Positions 9,298 to 19,976 of a stretch of DNA of 64,000 nucleotides are shown here, piece by piece. Below the pieces are notes generated by a model. The model had not been told where the DNA came from and made no database searches. It worked only from the letters and a program-made list of their open reading frames with translations. Made by a program: the position numbers and the translations under genes. This DNA is from Pieris napi. Taxonomy: Eukaryota; Arthropoda; Insecta; Lepidoptera; Pieridae. Every line of letters begins with the position of its first letter. Positions within the stretch are counted from its first letter, which is position 1. Location: contig NC_062258.1 in NCBI RefSeq assembly GCF_905475465.1, positions 2,604,001-2,668,000 of the forward strand, read 5' to 3'.

Positions 9298-10653
9298 GTC
9301 TGCAGAGGGGGGTGAGCGGGGGCTAAAATGTGGACGGGTGTATACACCTCTTTGAGCTGAGTTGTTTGATACCCAACTCGAGGGGGTGGGGGTGAGGGGG
9401 AAGATTTTGTTGCAATGGGGGGGGAAAACCTGTTTTGTGGGGTGGAGGGGGGTTTGCGAAAGGAACAGTATACGCTATCAAATAGAACTCGCCGAGCCGG
9501 TTTAAATGAGCCCAAGCTCGACGGGTTTAGGATGAAAATTTGAGAATATTGGAAATTTCTGAATATGGGGCTGGTAATCCACCCTACCTTATATTTAGGA
9601 GCAGGATTGCTCAGCAGCTGTTGCTCGTAGGGCAGAGGTGCTTGTAGTTTTCAGACTGCCCCCGGAGAGGACAAGCCGTTGGTGTTGGTGCTGGAGCTGT
9701 TCCAGCTGGTCACCAGATAATCTGGTCTCCAGCTCGGTGAATGGTAAATTCTTGTTGATGAAATGTAAGATGTCTGTTGATGTTTTTTACGGGCTATCCG
9801 GTGAATGTAAATTTAGAATTTTAGCTGTTGTGGATCCTGTGGATATCCTCGTTTCCAAGCTGTTTCTGACCGTTACTTCCTGGCTATGATTCCGATTCTT
9901 ACAAACTTGGTGTCAGTAGCTTTGTAATTATTAGCTTGTCTGTGGTATATATAGTGAGGTGTTGTGCATTTGAGTTTGGGGCTGATTCACACCCAAAAAC
10001 CGGTTTTCCCTCAGTTCGAGGGGATATTTCAGATCGGATTTTCTTGTTATAAATATCAAACGATTCCTCTTGGTCTAGCGGATCTAATAGACACGTTAAA
10101 TAAACTGTAACTTATGGGGCACTGGCAGGAGGGGCAAAACCCTTATTTTTGACGTTATTTGGCTCTAAAAAGTTGGTTCTTGGGCCCAAAATTATAAACT
10201 GGGTATCGGACGATAGCCCTCAATTAGGACTATCTTTGAAAGCTATAAAAACACTATGTCACTGATTTAGATAAAAAGTTATTGACCTTTTTCCGGTGTT
10301 TTGTCCATGGAATCCTTGGTTGTGGACCCTTATCAACCAAAATTAGGTCGAAATGACCGCCTTAATTCACTCTATTACACTATACCACAAAAACAATTTT
10401 TGAAGAACTAAAAGTATTTTTAAAAGACAAAAAACCAAAAAATTTACTGTTTTTTATGAAAATAAAATATTAAACTAAAACTTTTAAATTTGATTTTAAC
10501 ACTGTTAGATAGATCGCAGAAGCGCGCATCTACTAATATATAACACTGTACTAATAACTTAAGAAAAACCACTGTTTTGATTTTTGCAAACTTTTTTAAG
10601 GCGCGGAGCGACGTGAGTTCGACCGTTTCGGGTGGCGTTTGGACGCGGACTGG
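9298..10653 (-). promoter_or_regulatory. 5' UTR of the complete alpha element, internal promoter expected
   Basis: This is 1.36 kb of non-coding sequence between the TTAGG tract and ORF1. The terminal segment (10600-10653), with GGCGCGGAGCGACGTG and ending GGACTGG, is shared with 1840-1890, 39624-39677 and 47266-47319. Autonomous LINEs start transcription at their own first base, so a promoter should lie here. I recognise no TATA box. A conserved inverted repeat with ATAGAT/ATCTAT arms sits about 120 bases from the 5' end. Confidence 0.6.
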
Positions 10654-10673
10654 TTAGGTTAGGTTAGGTTAGG
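10654..10673 (+). repeat. Telomeric (TTAGG)4
   Basis: Only four TTAGG units separate the 5' end of the complete alpha element from the poly(A) of the next minus-strand element. Confidence 0.97.
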
Positions 10674-11045
10674 TTTTTTTTTTTTTTTTTTTTTTATTGC
10701 ACCTAATAGGCCTACCTTCCCCGGCTACTTTATCGCACAGGGTCGTTGTCTAAGCTAAACTTCCATCATTTCTATCATCCTTCCTCTAAATAATGTACAA
10801 CACAGCTTTATTCTTTATTAGGATTTTACACCTATCAATATCACAGTTCCGGTTACACTTTTTATTTTCCTACTTATATCTATCTCCTTACTTTCTATTT
10901 ATCTTTACATTTCTATCACAGTCAGTCTCTTATTTTCCTACTTTTATCTATATCCTTACATTAATTATTTTCAACACATTCCTATCCAGAGACGGGGCCC
11001 GCGACGCGGGCGGCTTTTACTTTTCCGTGAGTATTCTTATAATAC

Positions 11046-14000
11046 TCATTGGCAAGTGGGCGCCGGCCGCCTCGCGGTCCCCGCCCCGGCCTTACTCTCA
11101 TTGAACTTAGCTGTTCTTTTGGTAATTTTTTGGCAAAAATCCTCCAGGTGCGATCTGTTACAGACTAGCATGTCGGGCAGTCCCTGAAGACTAAGCGACA
11201 TGCCTGTCATCTGTTCCAGGTCGCATCTGGAGGAGGCAAAAATGGGGCACTCCAAAAGTAGGTGTGGGATGGATTGTTCCACCCCACTCTCACATTCGCA
11301 GTCCGGTTTTTCTTTCAGCCTGAAACGGCACAGGTACTCGGCAAAGGGCCCATGGCCTGTGAGGACCTGTGCCATCCCAGGACTGAATCTTCTCTCTCTT
11401 ATTTGCTTCTGCGCAACTGCTACGTTCTTTAGGAACAGTTTTGTTATTCCCCCTGTTATCCCTTCCTTGTACCGCCGGTCCCATTCCTCGATCGTTTTCC
11501 TTCTCACTTCTTTTCTAATGTATGACAGTGGGTACTCTACGTGGGCTGCTCTGACCTTCGAGGTCTCCGCAGCGGCTCTCGCAAGTTCGTCCGCCCTCTC
11601 ATTCCCCTCCGTGCCGACGTGCGCTTTCACCCAGTGGAGTCTTATATTTTGGCCCTTTTTTCGGCTCTCCACCAGGTGTCTGCGGATCTCGACTACTCGG
11701 GGGTTTCGAGAGCGCCCGCCCGCAATCGCCTCGAGCGAAGACCGCGAGTCGCTGCAGATATTCACGTCAGTACCCATTGTCATCGCCTCCCTTACTGCAC
11801 CAACGAGAGCTGCCAGCTCTGCTTGGTATACGGTGCAGTAAGGGGCCATCTTTATCTTCTTCCATTTCTTTTCACTTCCACTCTCCCATTTGGACCAGGC
11901 GGCACCTACTCCTTTCTCCGTCTTACTTCCGTCTGTGTATATAGCCGTAGTGCTGTCATTTTGTATTAGGCCAGGGTCAGTTGTGATGGCGAAGCTAATA
12001 TCCGGTTTTTCCGCGGGATGAGGTTGTTCTAACGCAGGTACGGCTCGCTCAATCCGGTCTCCTTCGCGTATGAACGGAGACGACCCCCTTCTGGCCTCAA
12101 ACATCGCGGCGGCTTCTTCCACCCTGAGGTCGAGGGGCAGTATCCCCGCCAATAGCGTCGCGGAATTTAGCGATGCCGTCCTGTACGTCTTCGCTATTTT
12201 TTGTGCGAAAGCCCTCTGCACCGTCTCCAGTTTTTTCCTTGTACACAGTTTCTTAACTGTCGGTGCCCAGGCTGCCGACGCGTAAGTCACTATCGGCTCT
12301 ATGACGGCTTGGTATACCTGGTGTACCATGTCTCCCGTCATTCCCCATTCCAGCTTCGCCATTCTTGCTACCTTTTTATGTATGTCTGCCGCCTTTCTCG
12401 TGACATTTTGCACATGCTTGTTAAACGTTAGCCCATCGTCTATCGTCAACCCCAGTAATTTAATCTCCTTTTCCATTACTATGTCTTGTCCATTCATTCT
12501 TATTCTTGGAGTATCGAACTTCAACCTTCGCGTCAGGACCATTGCTTTGGTTTTTTGTGGCGCGAAGTTGAGCTTGTTCTCGATACCCCACTTCCTCACA
12601 TACTCGAGGGCAACGTTTGCTCGGTTTTCGATGGAGTGCGTGTCCGTTCCGCTGAACATCAGCACAACATCGTCTGCGAAAGCTTGTGCGTATGTCCCAT
12701 CCTCTTCTAGTTCGACCAGTAGTGGGTCGAGCAAGATGTTCCAGAAGGTGGGCCCGCTAATCGAGCCCTGAATGCATCCCTTTTCAGGTTGCCTCACATT
12801 CTCTCTGTTTGCGTAGCGGACCACCACCTTCCTGCCTTTAAAGTAGTCTTCCACTACCAGCCTAAGTTGCTTGGGACACTCCTTCTTTGCCAGTTGATAC
12901 TTGATCGCCGGCCACCATGCGTTGTCGAAAGCCCCCTCGATATCTAGCGACACCATCAACACTATTTCTTTGTTTCCGATGTGGTTTCTCGCTTTCGTAA
13001 GGATATCGTAGAGGGCATCCTCCGTGCTTTTTCCTGGCATGAATCCGTATTGTCTCCTGCTCATCCTGGGGAGTAGGCTATGTCTTATTCTGTTGATTAT
13101 TACCTTTTCGAGTATCTTCCCCATGACTGGCAGGAGGCCTATTGGACGATAGGATTTGGCGGCCGCGTAGTCCTCCTTTCCTGGCTTCCTCAGTATAACT
13201 ATCGTGGCTTCCTTCCATAGATCAGGGAAGCATCCCACTTCGAGGCATTTGTTGAAGATGGCCAAGGGAACCTCCGGGTTCGCCGTGATAGCTGCGCAGC
13301 AGATATCCGCAGTGAGTCCGTCAGCTCCCGGGGCCTTCCTCGGGTTGAAACTTCTAGCAGTACTGATGAGCTCCGCCATTGTGATTGGCACTTCATCAGC
13401 ACTACTTCCCTGCAAGCTGCTGGTCATTTCCTCAACCGTTTTTCTCATTCTTTGATGGATGTCATCATCCATCTCGCAATTATCAGGCGGGAAAAATTTC
13501 CGTGCCAGCAGCTGCACCGATTCTTCGGAGTTCAACGAAATGCCCTTCTCTATTAGCGTGGTGTCTTCCCTGATCCCTTCCGCCTTTCTTATTATTTTAT
13601 ATATCCTGTCCCATAAGCTTTCCCCTTCTTGCTTCGTGCAGAGTTTTTTCCACCCTTCCTTTTGAGCCCTTTCGATCTCTTCCTCGTAGGTCTTTTTTGC
13701 CTCCAGGTAGGCATTTACTACGCACTCTCTCCTCCTGGGAGCTGCGTATGAGATCCTTTTCTTTTTCCTTGTCATGTCCTTCTTCAGGGCCTCTATTTCC
13801 TTGTTCCACCAGGGTGGATTGAAGTTTTTCCTTTTTTGTTTAACTTTGGGGATATGTTTTTCTGCGGCTTTTATTATTGTTTTCGTATATTCCGTTACTA
13901 TGTTATTGACCCTGGCCTTCGTGTCCAGTTCTTTTATTTTGTCTGTGTTTATTTCCTTATTTGTCATGTCTGTCCTTACCTTGTTCTTAAAATCCTCCCA

Positions 14001-14771
14001 GTCTGCGTTTTTCGTATTGTATTTGCGGGTCGTCTTCGGTAGGTTGTGCGTTTGGGGTTTTTGAAGGGCTGTAGTCATAAAAATCGTGTTATGGTCTGAG
14101 CTTGTGATAGAAGTATCAACCCACCATCTCGTTACCTTACTGAGGAGGGCCGTTGTGCATACTGTGATGTCTACTACACTCGTGTATCTACGGCCCCCTC
14201 TTACGGTGTCGAAGGTGGGTGTGTTGCCACAATTTAGGATGCTCAGCCCTTCTTCGTCAAGGAACCCTCGTAGTTCCTTTCCTCGTGTGTCTTCGTTTCG
14301 GCTCCCCCACCATTCACTCCATGCGTTCACGTCCCCTCCAATCAATACCATCTTGGTTTTAAGTTTTTTCGTGAAGCTTCCTAGTTGTTCGAGGTATGGT
14401 TCGATGGGTTCATCGCCTTCGAAGTACACTGAAACTACCCCTATTTCCCACTGGTCCGTTCTCAGGACGGCAGCCACTATGTTTTCCGTGATAAGTGACT
14501 TGTCTTGAAGGACTTCTATGTGTTCGTCGAAAACAAGTATCGCCGCCTTCACCGGTTTCTCTCCAGTGGGTACGCACTGCACTACTCTGTACATAGGGCT
14601 TTCTGCCATCTGTTTACTGGCCCCTATGTACGGTTCCTGGAGTAGTGCTATTTTAACGTTTCTACCGCCCGCTTCTTTTATAAACTCCTGGATCGCGATT
14701 CTCTTTTTTCTAAGGTTCGCTTGTGCCAGGAGAAAGCCGGTAATATTGTTGGTGCCCTCGGCTTTTTTAAC
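11046..14771 (-). CDS. TRAS-like ORF2 (gamma): endonuclease, RT, RNase H
   Basis: The first ATG gives 1187 residues from 14609, but homology runs upstream through LLAQANLRKKRIAIQEF and ALLQEPYIG, so the true start must be earlier. The frame is open back to the ORF1 stop, lies +1 to ORF1, and has no ATG there. Endonuclease motifs: QAN, QEPY, GGDVNAWSEWWGS, SDHN. RT: YRPIGLLPVMGK, SLDIEGAFD, GCIQGSISGP, and FADD near 645 of the ATG form. RNase H: YTDGSK, AEL, SDSRSSLEA, WVKAHVGTEGNERADELA. A C-terminal CECESG...H...C motif follows. All core residues are present, so the protein could be active if its translation start works. Confidence 0.9.
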   Translation of the reverse strand, partial: VKKAEGTNNITGFLLAQANLRKKRIAIQEFIKEAGGRNVKIALLQEPYIGASKQMAESPMYRVVQCVPTGEKPVKAAILVFDEHIEVLQDKSLITENIVAAVLRTDQWEIGVVSVYFEGDEPIEPYLEQLGSFTKKLKTKMVLIGGDVNAWSEWWGSRNEDTRGKELRGFLDEEGLSILNCGNTPTFDTVRGGRRYTSVVDITVCTTALLSKVTRWWVDTSITSSDHNTIFMTTALQKPQTHNLPKTTRKYNTKNADWEDFKNKVRTDMTNKEINTDKIKELDTKARVNNIVTEYTKTIIKAAEKHIPKVKQKRKNFNPPWWNKEIEALKKDMTRKKKRISYAAPRRRECVVNAYLEAKKTYEEEIERAQKEGWKKLCTKQEGESLWDRIYKIIRKAEGIREDTTLIEKGISLNSEESVQLLARKFFPPDNCEMDDDIHQRMRKTVEEMTSSLQGSSADEVPITMAELISTARSFNPRKAPGADGLTADICCAAITANPEVPLAIFNKCLEVGCFPDLWKEATIVILRKPGKEDYAAAKSYRPIGLLPVMGKILEKVIINRIRHSLLPRMSRRQYGFMPGKSTEDALYDILTKARNHIGNKEIVLMVSLDIEGAFDNAWWPAIKYQLAKKECPKQLRLVVEDYFKGRKVVVRYANRENVRQPEKGCIQGSISGPTFWNILLDPLLVELEEDGTYAQAFADDVVLMFSGTDTHSIENRANVALEYVRKWGIENKLNFAPQKTKAMVLTRRLKFDTPRIRMNGQDIVMEKEIKLLGLTIDDGLTFNKHVQNVTRKAADIHKKVARMAKLEWGMTGDMVHQVYQAVIEPIVTYASAAWAPTVKKLCTRKKLETVQRAFAQKIAKTYRTASLNSATLLAGILPLDLRVEEAAAMFEARRGSSPFIREGDRIERAVPALEQPHPAEKPDISFAITTDPGLIQNDSTTAIYTDGSKTEKGVGAAWSKWESGSEKKWKKIKMAPYCTVYQAELAALVGAVREAMTMGTDVNICSDSRSSLEAIAGGRSRNPRVVEIRRHLVESRKKGQNIRLHWVKAHVGTEGNERADELARAAAETSKVRAAHVEYPLSYIRKEVRRKTIEEWDRRYKEGITGGITKLFLKNVAVAQKQIRERRFSPGMAQVLTGHGPFAEYLCRFRLKEKPDCECESGVEQSIPHLLLECPIFASSRCDLEQMTGMSLSLQGLPDMLVCNRSHLEDFCQKITKRTAKFNESKAGAGTARRPAPTCQ

Positions 14772-15140
14772 AATACGCGTAGCTTAGCCTCGCCGCCTTG
14801 TCCCACCCCTGCCGGGTTGGACAGCTCTGGCTGAAGGCTCCGTGCTCCGCGTTTCTTCCCTTAGTGTCTTTGCAGTTTATGCAGCTGGGAGGCTTTCCAT
14901 CCTTGTGGATCTGGCAATCCGCCCTCATATGGGCTCCTCCACAGTGGCTGCACACCTCGGTCTCCTTTTTACAATGTCTTCGGGTATGTCCGTACCCCAG
15001 ACACATAGTACATTGGACCAGAGGGGATTGGTCCTCTACCCAAACCCTCTGCAGGTCCACGTGTATCCTGCCAGCCAATGTTAGAGCTTGCCAGAGTTTA
15101 GGCGTGACCTGTAGGACCACGTGGCTCTCCAGAGGGTTCC
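14767..15140 (-). pseudogene. ORF1 (Gag) C-terminal fragment
   Basis: The frame is open from the truncation at 15140 to the TAA at 14767. It encodes the last ~124 residues of Gag with knuckles CTMCLGYGHTRRHC, CSHCGGAHMRADC and CINCKDTKG. It ends in AYC-stop, as does the beta ORF1 at 23776. The N-terminal three quarters are absent through 5' truncation, so it is not a working gene. Confidence 0.88.
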
Positions 15141-15309
15141 GGTTAGGTTAGGTTAGGTTAGGTTAGGTTAGGTTAGGTTAGGTTAGGTTAGGTTAGGTTA
15201 GGTTAGGTTAGGTTAGGTTAGGTTAGGTTAGGTTAGGTTAGGTTAGGTTAGGTTAGGTTAGGTTAGGTTAGGTTAGGTTAGGTTAGGTTAGGTTAGGTTA
15301 GGTTAGGTT

Positions 15310-15312
<3 letters not shown>
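15141..15312 (+). repeat. Telomeric (TTAGG)n
   Basis: About 34 perfect TTAGG units between two minus-strand elements. Confidence 0.97.
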
Positions 15313-15344
<32 letters not shown>

Positions 15345-15354
<10 letters not shown>

Positions 15355-15711
15355 AGGCCTACCACCCCTGGCTACTTTATCGCCAGGGCCGTTGATTAGC
15401 TAAGCTCCTATGAGTAAAACTACATGAAAATGGATTCTTTATTGAGGGTTTGGTTGTCGGATGTCGGTTTACATTTGAATTCTTATTCTAGTTTTTTAAT
15501 ACATCTTTTTATTTATATTACTATTATTATATAATCTAGTTATTATTCTCATATTTTTTGTTTCACGATTGTTTATTAATTAGCATTAACAATTTTCTAT
15601 TTTCAGTCTTATGCCAGGATTTGGGGAGGGATTAGGATGTGGAGTTGGAGTTCGGGTTGGGCGTCGCTGACGGCCTGCGGCCGGGCTTCTCCTTTAATAT
15701 TATATTAATAT
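15345..15711 (-). other. 3' UTR of the beta element
   Basis: This is 367 bases of AT-rich non-coding sequence. At its 3' end CCCTGGC (15366-15372) pairs with GCCAGGG (15382-15388). The equivalent positions at 1976-1998 read CCCCGGC/GCCGGGG, so one pair has changed from T-A to C-G with pairing kept. GGCCTACC lies beside it. Confidence 0.75.
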
Positions 15712-18630
15712 TCACGGGCGAGCTTCGGTCGGTCGCCCGACGTCTCGACCCCGGCCTCCGCTTCCATTCATCTGTTTAGTTTTCCTAATAATCTCCCCGC
15801 AGAATGCTTCCAGTTCTGACCTCGCCTCTTTCAGGATTGTTGGCATCTCTGCGATGGTTATCTCTTTTCCTATCTGAGTCTGGAGGTTAAATCTAGATAG
15901 CCCCACTATTGGACACTCTGTTAGCATATGAGTGGTACTTTGTGGCGTTTCTTGGTCGCAGGGGCATGTCGCATCATCTTTAAGTTTAAATCTATGTAAA
16001 TATTCTGCGAATGCCCCATGGCCTGTGATGACCTGTATTGTGTGTTCTTCGAATCTTTTCTCTTTTATTATTTTATAGGCCATCTTTATATCTGGCAGGA
16101 ATTTCTTTGTTATTGCACCAGTCTGAGAAAGATTATGTCTTGCCTGCCAGGCCTCCACGGTTCTTTCCCTTATTTGTCGCTTCACTTCAGAGAGCGGCCG
16201 TTTGCCATACTCGGGTTTTGTTTTGAGTTTTTCGGCTGCTTCTTTTGCCAGTTCATCTGCCCTTTCGTTTCCTGGCGTGCCAATGTGCGCCTTAATCCAG
16301 TGGAGGTTTATTTTCTGGCCCCTCTTTTCCGCTTCTCCAATGGCTCGGCGAATCTTGACGACCTGGGGGTTGCAAGAACGGCTGTGGGTGATAGCTTCTA
16401 GGGAAGCTTTGGAGTCACTGTATATGTCTATTTTGTCTGTTTTTAATGAACCAACATATTCTGTGGCGCTTCGTATGGCTGCCAGTTCTGCCTGGTATAT
16501 CGTGCACCATGAGGCTAACTTGATTTTCCTCGACTTGACCTCTACCCCTTCTCGCATATATACCCAGGCCGCGCCCACTCCTTTCGGGGTTTTGCTTCCA
16601 TCTGTGTATATTGCGGTTTGCTCTGGGGTTTCAGCGTCGGTGTACTTTATTACTGGGCGGTCTGATGGATGAGGTAGTTTGTGATAGGGCGTGCGGCTCT
16701 CAATTTCCTCCTCGTCCGGGTCTACTTTCCGCCCCGTGCGGGCCTCATATAGTGCGGCGGCTTCTTTTATTCGCATGTCTAGAGGGAGTATTCCGGCTAA
16801 CAGTGTGGCCGCTCCGCATGAGACAGTTTTGTAGCATCTCGCTATTTTTTGCGCAAAACTTCTCTGTATATTCTCTAACTTTTTGCGAAGACAGACTTTA
16901 TCTACTTCCTTTGCCCATACTGCGGAGGCGTACATTAATATGGGCTCCACCACTGCCGTATATATGGTCGCTCTTACTTCTTGGTTTAGACCCCATCCCA
17001 CTTTTGCAGTTCTACACAGTTGTTTATATATTCCGATCGCTTTATTACATACCTGGTTGACGTGCGCGTTAAAAGTGAGGGCCGAGTCCACCTCCACTCC
17101 CAGTATTCTGATGCTTTCTTCCATTTTTATAGGCTCACCGTTCATACTGAGGATCGGGTTGTCGTACCTCAGCTTCCGCGTCACAACCATTGCTTTTGTT
17201 TTATGAGGTGCAAAACGGAGCTTGTTTTGGACTCCCCACTTATACACACGATCCAGCACCCTATTTAATTTCGTTTGGATTTCCTGCCCCGTTACCCCTT
17301 CGGATATCAGGAGAACATCGTCCGCAAACGCCTGGACGTGCACTCCTTCCACTTGTAATTCCCTAAGGAGTGGATCTAATAACAGGTTCCACAATGTAGG
17401 TCCACCGATCGACCCTTGAACACATCCCTTTGTCGTATCACGCTCCACTGTATGTCCTGCATAAGTTAGTTTTATTTTTCTTTCCTTGAGGTAACTGTCC
17501 ATTACTTTTCTTAAGTTTCGTGGGCAACTCTCTTCCGCCAGCCGGACTCTGATCATGGGCCACCATGCGCTATCGAAGGCGCCCTCTATGTCTAGCGATA
17601 CCACTGTCAGTATCTTCTTATGTTCCACTTTTTCGCGTATATAGTTAATTGCGGTGTAGAGGGCGTCTTCCGTACTTCGTTGGGGCATGAATCCGAACTG
17701 GTTTTTGGATGTTTTAGGCACGAGGTACCACTTCAGGCGTTCGACGATCATTTTTTCAAAGATTTTCCCCATCACCGGTAACAGACCAATAGGCCTGTAC
17801 GACTTTGGGTCTGCGTAGTTCTTCTTGGCCGGCTTTCTCAGGATCACTATATTTGCCTTCTTCCATCTTTGGGGAAAGCATCCCAGTTCCAGGCATTTGT
17901 TAGCTATGGCAAGGAATAGGCCCGGGGCTGCAGTTATTGCATTCAGGCCTATGTCTGCCGTTATGCCGTCTTCGCCGGGAGCTTTCTTTGGATTGAAACT
18001 TTGGGCGGCGTTCATAAGCTCTTTTATTGTAAAGTGAGGATCATGGCTTTCATCATGCTCCCCTTCATTTACTTTGTCTGCTTTTATCCTTATTTGTCTG
18101 TGCCCATCTTCTTCAATTCCTACATCATCCTCTGGGAAGAAGGTTTTAGCTAGTAATTCTGCCGACTGTTTTTCGTCTAATTGTCTCCCTTTATTAATGA
18201 GTGGAGTATCTTCTTTTCTTTTTTCCGTGCCTCTAATTACTCTGTAAATCCCCTCCCACATGGTTTCTTTCTCCTGCTTTTGGCAGTATTCTTTCCAACT
18301 TTGTGTTTGTGCCTCGTGTGCTTTGTTCTCATAGTGGTTTTTTGCTTCGAGGTAGTCATTTACTACCTTTTGCCTTCTGCAGTCAGCTGCCCATCTTATT
18401 CGTCGCTTCATTGTCACAACCCGTTTTTTGAGCCGCTCCAGTTCGTCGGACCACCACGCCAATCCAGATTTTGAACCTGTTTTTATTTTGGGAATTGCTG
18501 TATCGCTTGCTGCGACTACTACTTCACTATATGCGTTTACTATTTTTTCTAATTCTTCTATATTGTTTATGTTTTCCATGGTTAGATTAGTGATTTGCTT
18601 TAAATTTAATTTTTCTAATAAGACTTCTTT
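15712..18630 (-). pseudogene. TRAS-like (beta) ORF2, RT-RNase H part of a split gene
   Basis: This is about 970 codons beginning at KEVLLEKLNLKQ. The frame continues rightward to 18723 only by chance, through the inserted LINE. RT motifs: YRPIGLLPVMGKIFEK, SLDIEGAFDSAWW, GCVQGSIGGP, FADD. RNase H: YTDGSKTPKGVG, YQAEL, SDSKASLEA, WIKAHIGTPGNERADELA. A C-terminal CPCDQE...H...C motif follows. The rest of ORF2 resumes at 22983-23780. The pieces join in frame across the 15-bp target duplication, which gives a protein of roughly 1230 residues, close to the alpha ORF2. No stop is seen in either piece, so the only visible lesion is the insertion. Confidence 0.9.
18616..18630 (+). repeat. Target-site duplication, left copy (RTE-like insertion)
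   Basis: The 15-base TAATAAGACTTCTTT is repeated exactly at 22983-22997. It is native ORF2 sequence (KEVLL on the minus strand) duplicated by the insertion. Confidence 0.95.
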
Positions 18631-19008
18631 TGAGAGTTGGCAACACTGGTCGTAAACGTAAACACGTACAAAATTGAGCTCCGTAATTAAATAGTGAAAA
18701 GTGACAAAATACTGAACATACAACTACAATTCACCAATAAAGTTATAAGAAAAGTGCAAAGATAAGAAATACAGTTATAAAAACAGTGCGATTAAAAACT
18801 ATATCGTAAAACAATCCCGAAACAACTTCTGATATCCCAGTAAAAAGTGAAAGTTCATAGTCCGCCATTACACAATTCAATCGTAATTCGCGTCTGACAA
18901 CTGACATCTCATCTAGTACCAACCTACGCAGCAGTGCCGGGCAGTGTTGCAAGGTTTAAAAAAATTATTAAAAGGTGTTACAATTTATTAATTCCACTTT
19001 TCCCTAAA

Positions 19009-19773
19009 ATGGATAAAAATATCGAAATGCTTTGGGAAAAATTAGAGGAAAAATTAAACCAACAAACTCTAACTATAACATCAGCTGTAACCACAAACGT
19101 TATGGAAGCGATAAATGATAAGATGGATTCAATTATTCAAGAAAACAAAAAATTAAAAACTCAGATTGCAAAACTTGAACAAAAACTAGATCAAATGGAA
19201 ATAGATAAAAGAAAAAAGAATTTGGTATTTTTTGGAGTTGAAGAAAAGGGAAAAAGGGAATCTGAACTGGTAGACTATATCAAAGAAATTGTAACAGATA
19301 CAGGTTTACATCTAGACAGCCAAGAAATAAGCAATGTTTACAGAATTGGAGCACAAACTAACAAGAATCGGCCAGTTGTCGTTTCCTTGTCGACAAATTG
19401 GAAAAAACATTTGATACTTAAAAATAAATCCAGCCTTCCATCTGGGATCTATGTAAAAGAAGACTACTCGAAACACATATTAGAAACCCGAAAGCAACTG
19501 CAACCAAAAGTAGAGGAAGAAAGAAACAAGGGTAACTTTGCATATATCAAATATGATAAGCTAATCGTTAAGAAACCAAATGATCCAGGCCGTGAAAAAA
19601 GGAAGCGGGAACAGAGTGGCTCGCCGATATCACCTACACAAAAGAGGTCAAACCCTAACAAAGCAACGATGCCAACTGCAACGAATACAAAGGATGTAAT
19701 AAAACCTAATTTATTAAATTATATAGCAAGGGGAAGGTCTAGCTCACTTTCAGAGGTATCAAAAAACAACTAA
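19009..19773 (+). CDS. RTE-like element ORF1: coiled-coil RNA-binding protein
   Basis: The 254-residue protein starts at the ATG of MDKNIEMLWEKLEE. The frame is open upstream to 18934 but without an ATG. Residues 1-75 form a long coiled coil (IIQENKKLKTQIAKLEQKLD). Then KKNLVFFGVEEKGKRE and NVYRIGAQTNKNRPVVVSL suggest an RRM-like fold with a basic C-terminal region, the layout of L1-type ORF1 proteins. The tail (EKRKREQSGSPISPTQKRS) is basic and may bind nucleic acid or act as a nuclear signal. It lies 203 bases before the ORF2 ATG. Confidence 0.75.
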   Translation: MDKNIEMLWEKLEEKLNQQTLTITSAVTTNVMEAINDKMDSIIQENKKLKTQIAKLEQKLDQMEIDKRKKNLVFFGVEEKGKRESELVDYIKEIVTDTGLHLDSQEISNVYRIGAQTNKNRPVVVSLSTNWKKHLILKNKSSLPSGIYVKEDYSKHILETRKQLQPKVEEERNKGNFAYIKYDKLIVKKPNDPGREKRKREQSGSPISPTQKRSNPNKATMPTATNTKDVIKPNLLNYIARGRSSSLSEVSKNN

Positions 19774-19976
19774 CTGCCCCCGACAACCGGAACAAAAACA
19801 ATGCTAACTGTAGATCAACACCAACAAAGGACAACGAAAGAAAACATGCACCAACCACCCCAAGCCGGCTGGTCACCGTGGGGCTCAGCGACTACTACCC
19901 TCCATCCAACAAGATACATATAGCAACACATATAACAACACTTAACAGCAACACACAGTATGACCAAAACCCTCCA

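Larger units (their letters stand above)
3480..10653 (-). mobile_element. TRAS-like (alpha) retrotransposon, complete
   Basis: This is a complete non-LTR element of about 7.2 kb. On the minus strand it has a 5' UTR (10653-9298), ORF1 (Gag, 9297-8023), ORF2 (8020-4340), a 3' UTR (4339-3524) and a poly(A) of about 43 (3480-3523) followed by CCTAA repeats. Both ends abut TTAGG tracts, as expected for a telomere-targeting element whose endonuclease cuts the repeat. Both ORFs are open. It is the only alpha copy here with a complete ORF2, and thus a model for the parent of the ORF2-less copies to the right. Confidence 0.92.
10674..15140 (-). mobile_element. TRAS-like (gamma) element, 5'-truncated in ORF1
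   Basis: On the minus strand this reads: end of ORF1, essentially complete ORF2, a 350-base 3' UTR, and poly(A) (10674-10695) joined to CCTAA repeats. The 5' end is cut inside ORF1 and fused directly to TTAGG at 15141, the usual signature of incomplete target-primed reverse transcription. Its 3' end shares GGCCTACC and GGCTACTTTATCG with the beta element, but the proteins differ enough that I treat it as a separate subfamily. The 3' UTR (10696-11045) holds no gene. Confidence 0.88.

Noticed and set aside
11200..11841. Long + strand ORF (213 codons) opposite the gamma ORF2
   Set aside because: It lies antisense to the RNase H region of a clear ORF2 and has no recognisable motif; codon bias of the sense strand explains it. 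The same applies to similar shadows at 4340-9515, 16018-17419, 31033-31818 and 50089-51132.
18631..18723. N-terminal residues of the beta ORF2 piece reading beyond 18630
   Set aside because: They come from the 5' UTR of the inserted RTE-like LINE read backwards. True ORF2 continues at 22983-23780.
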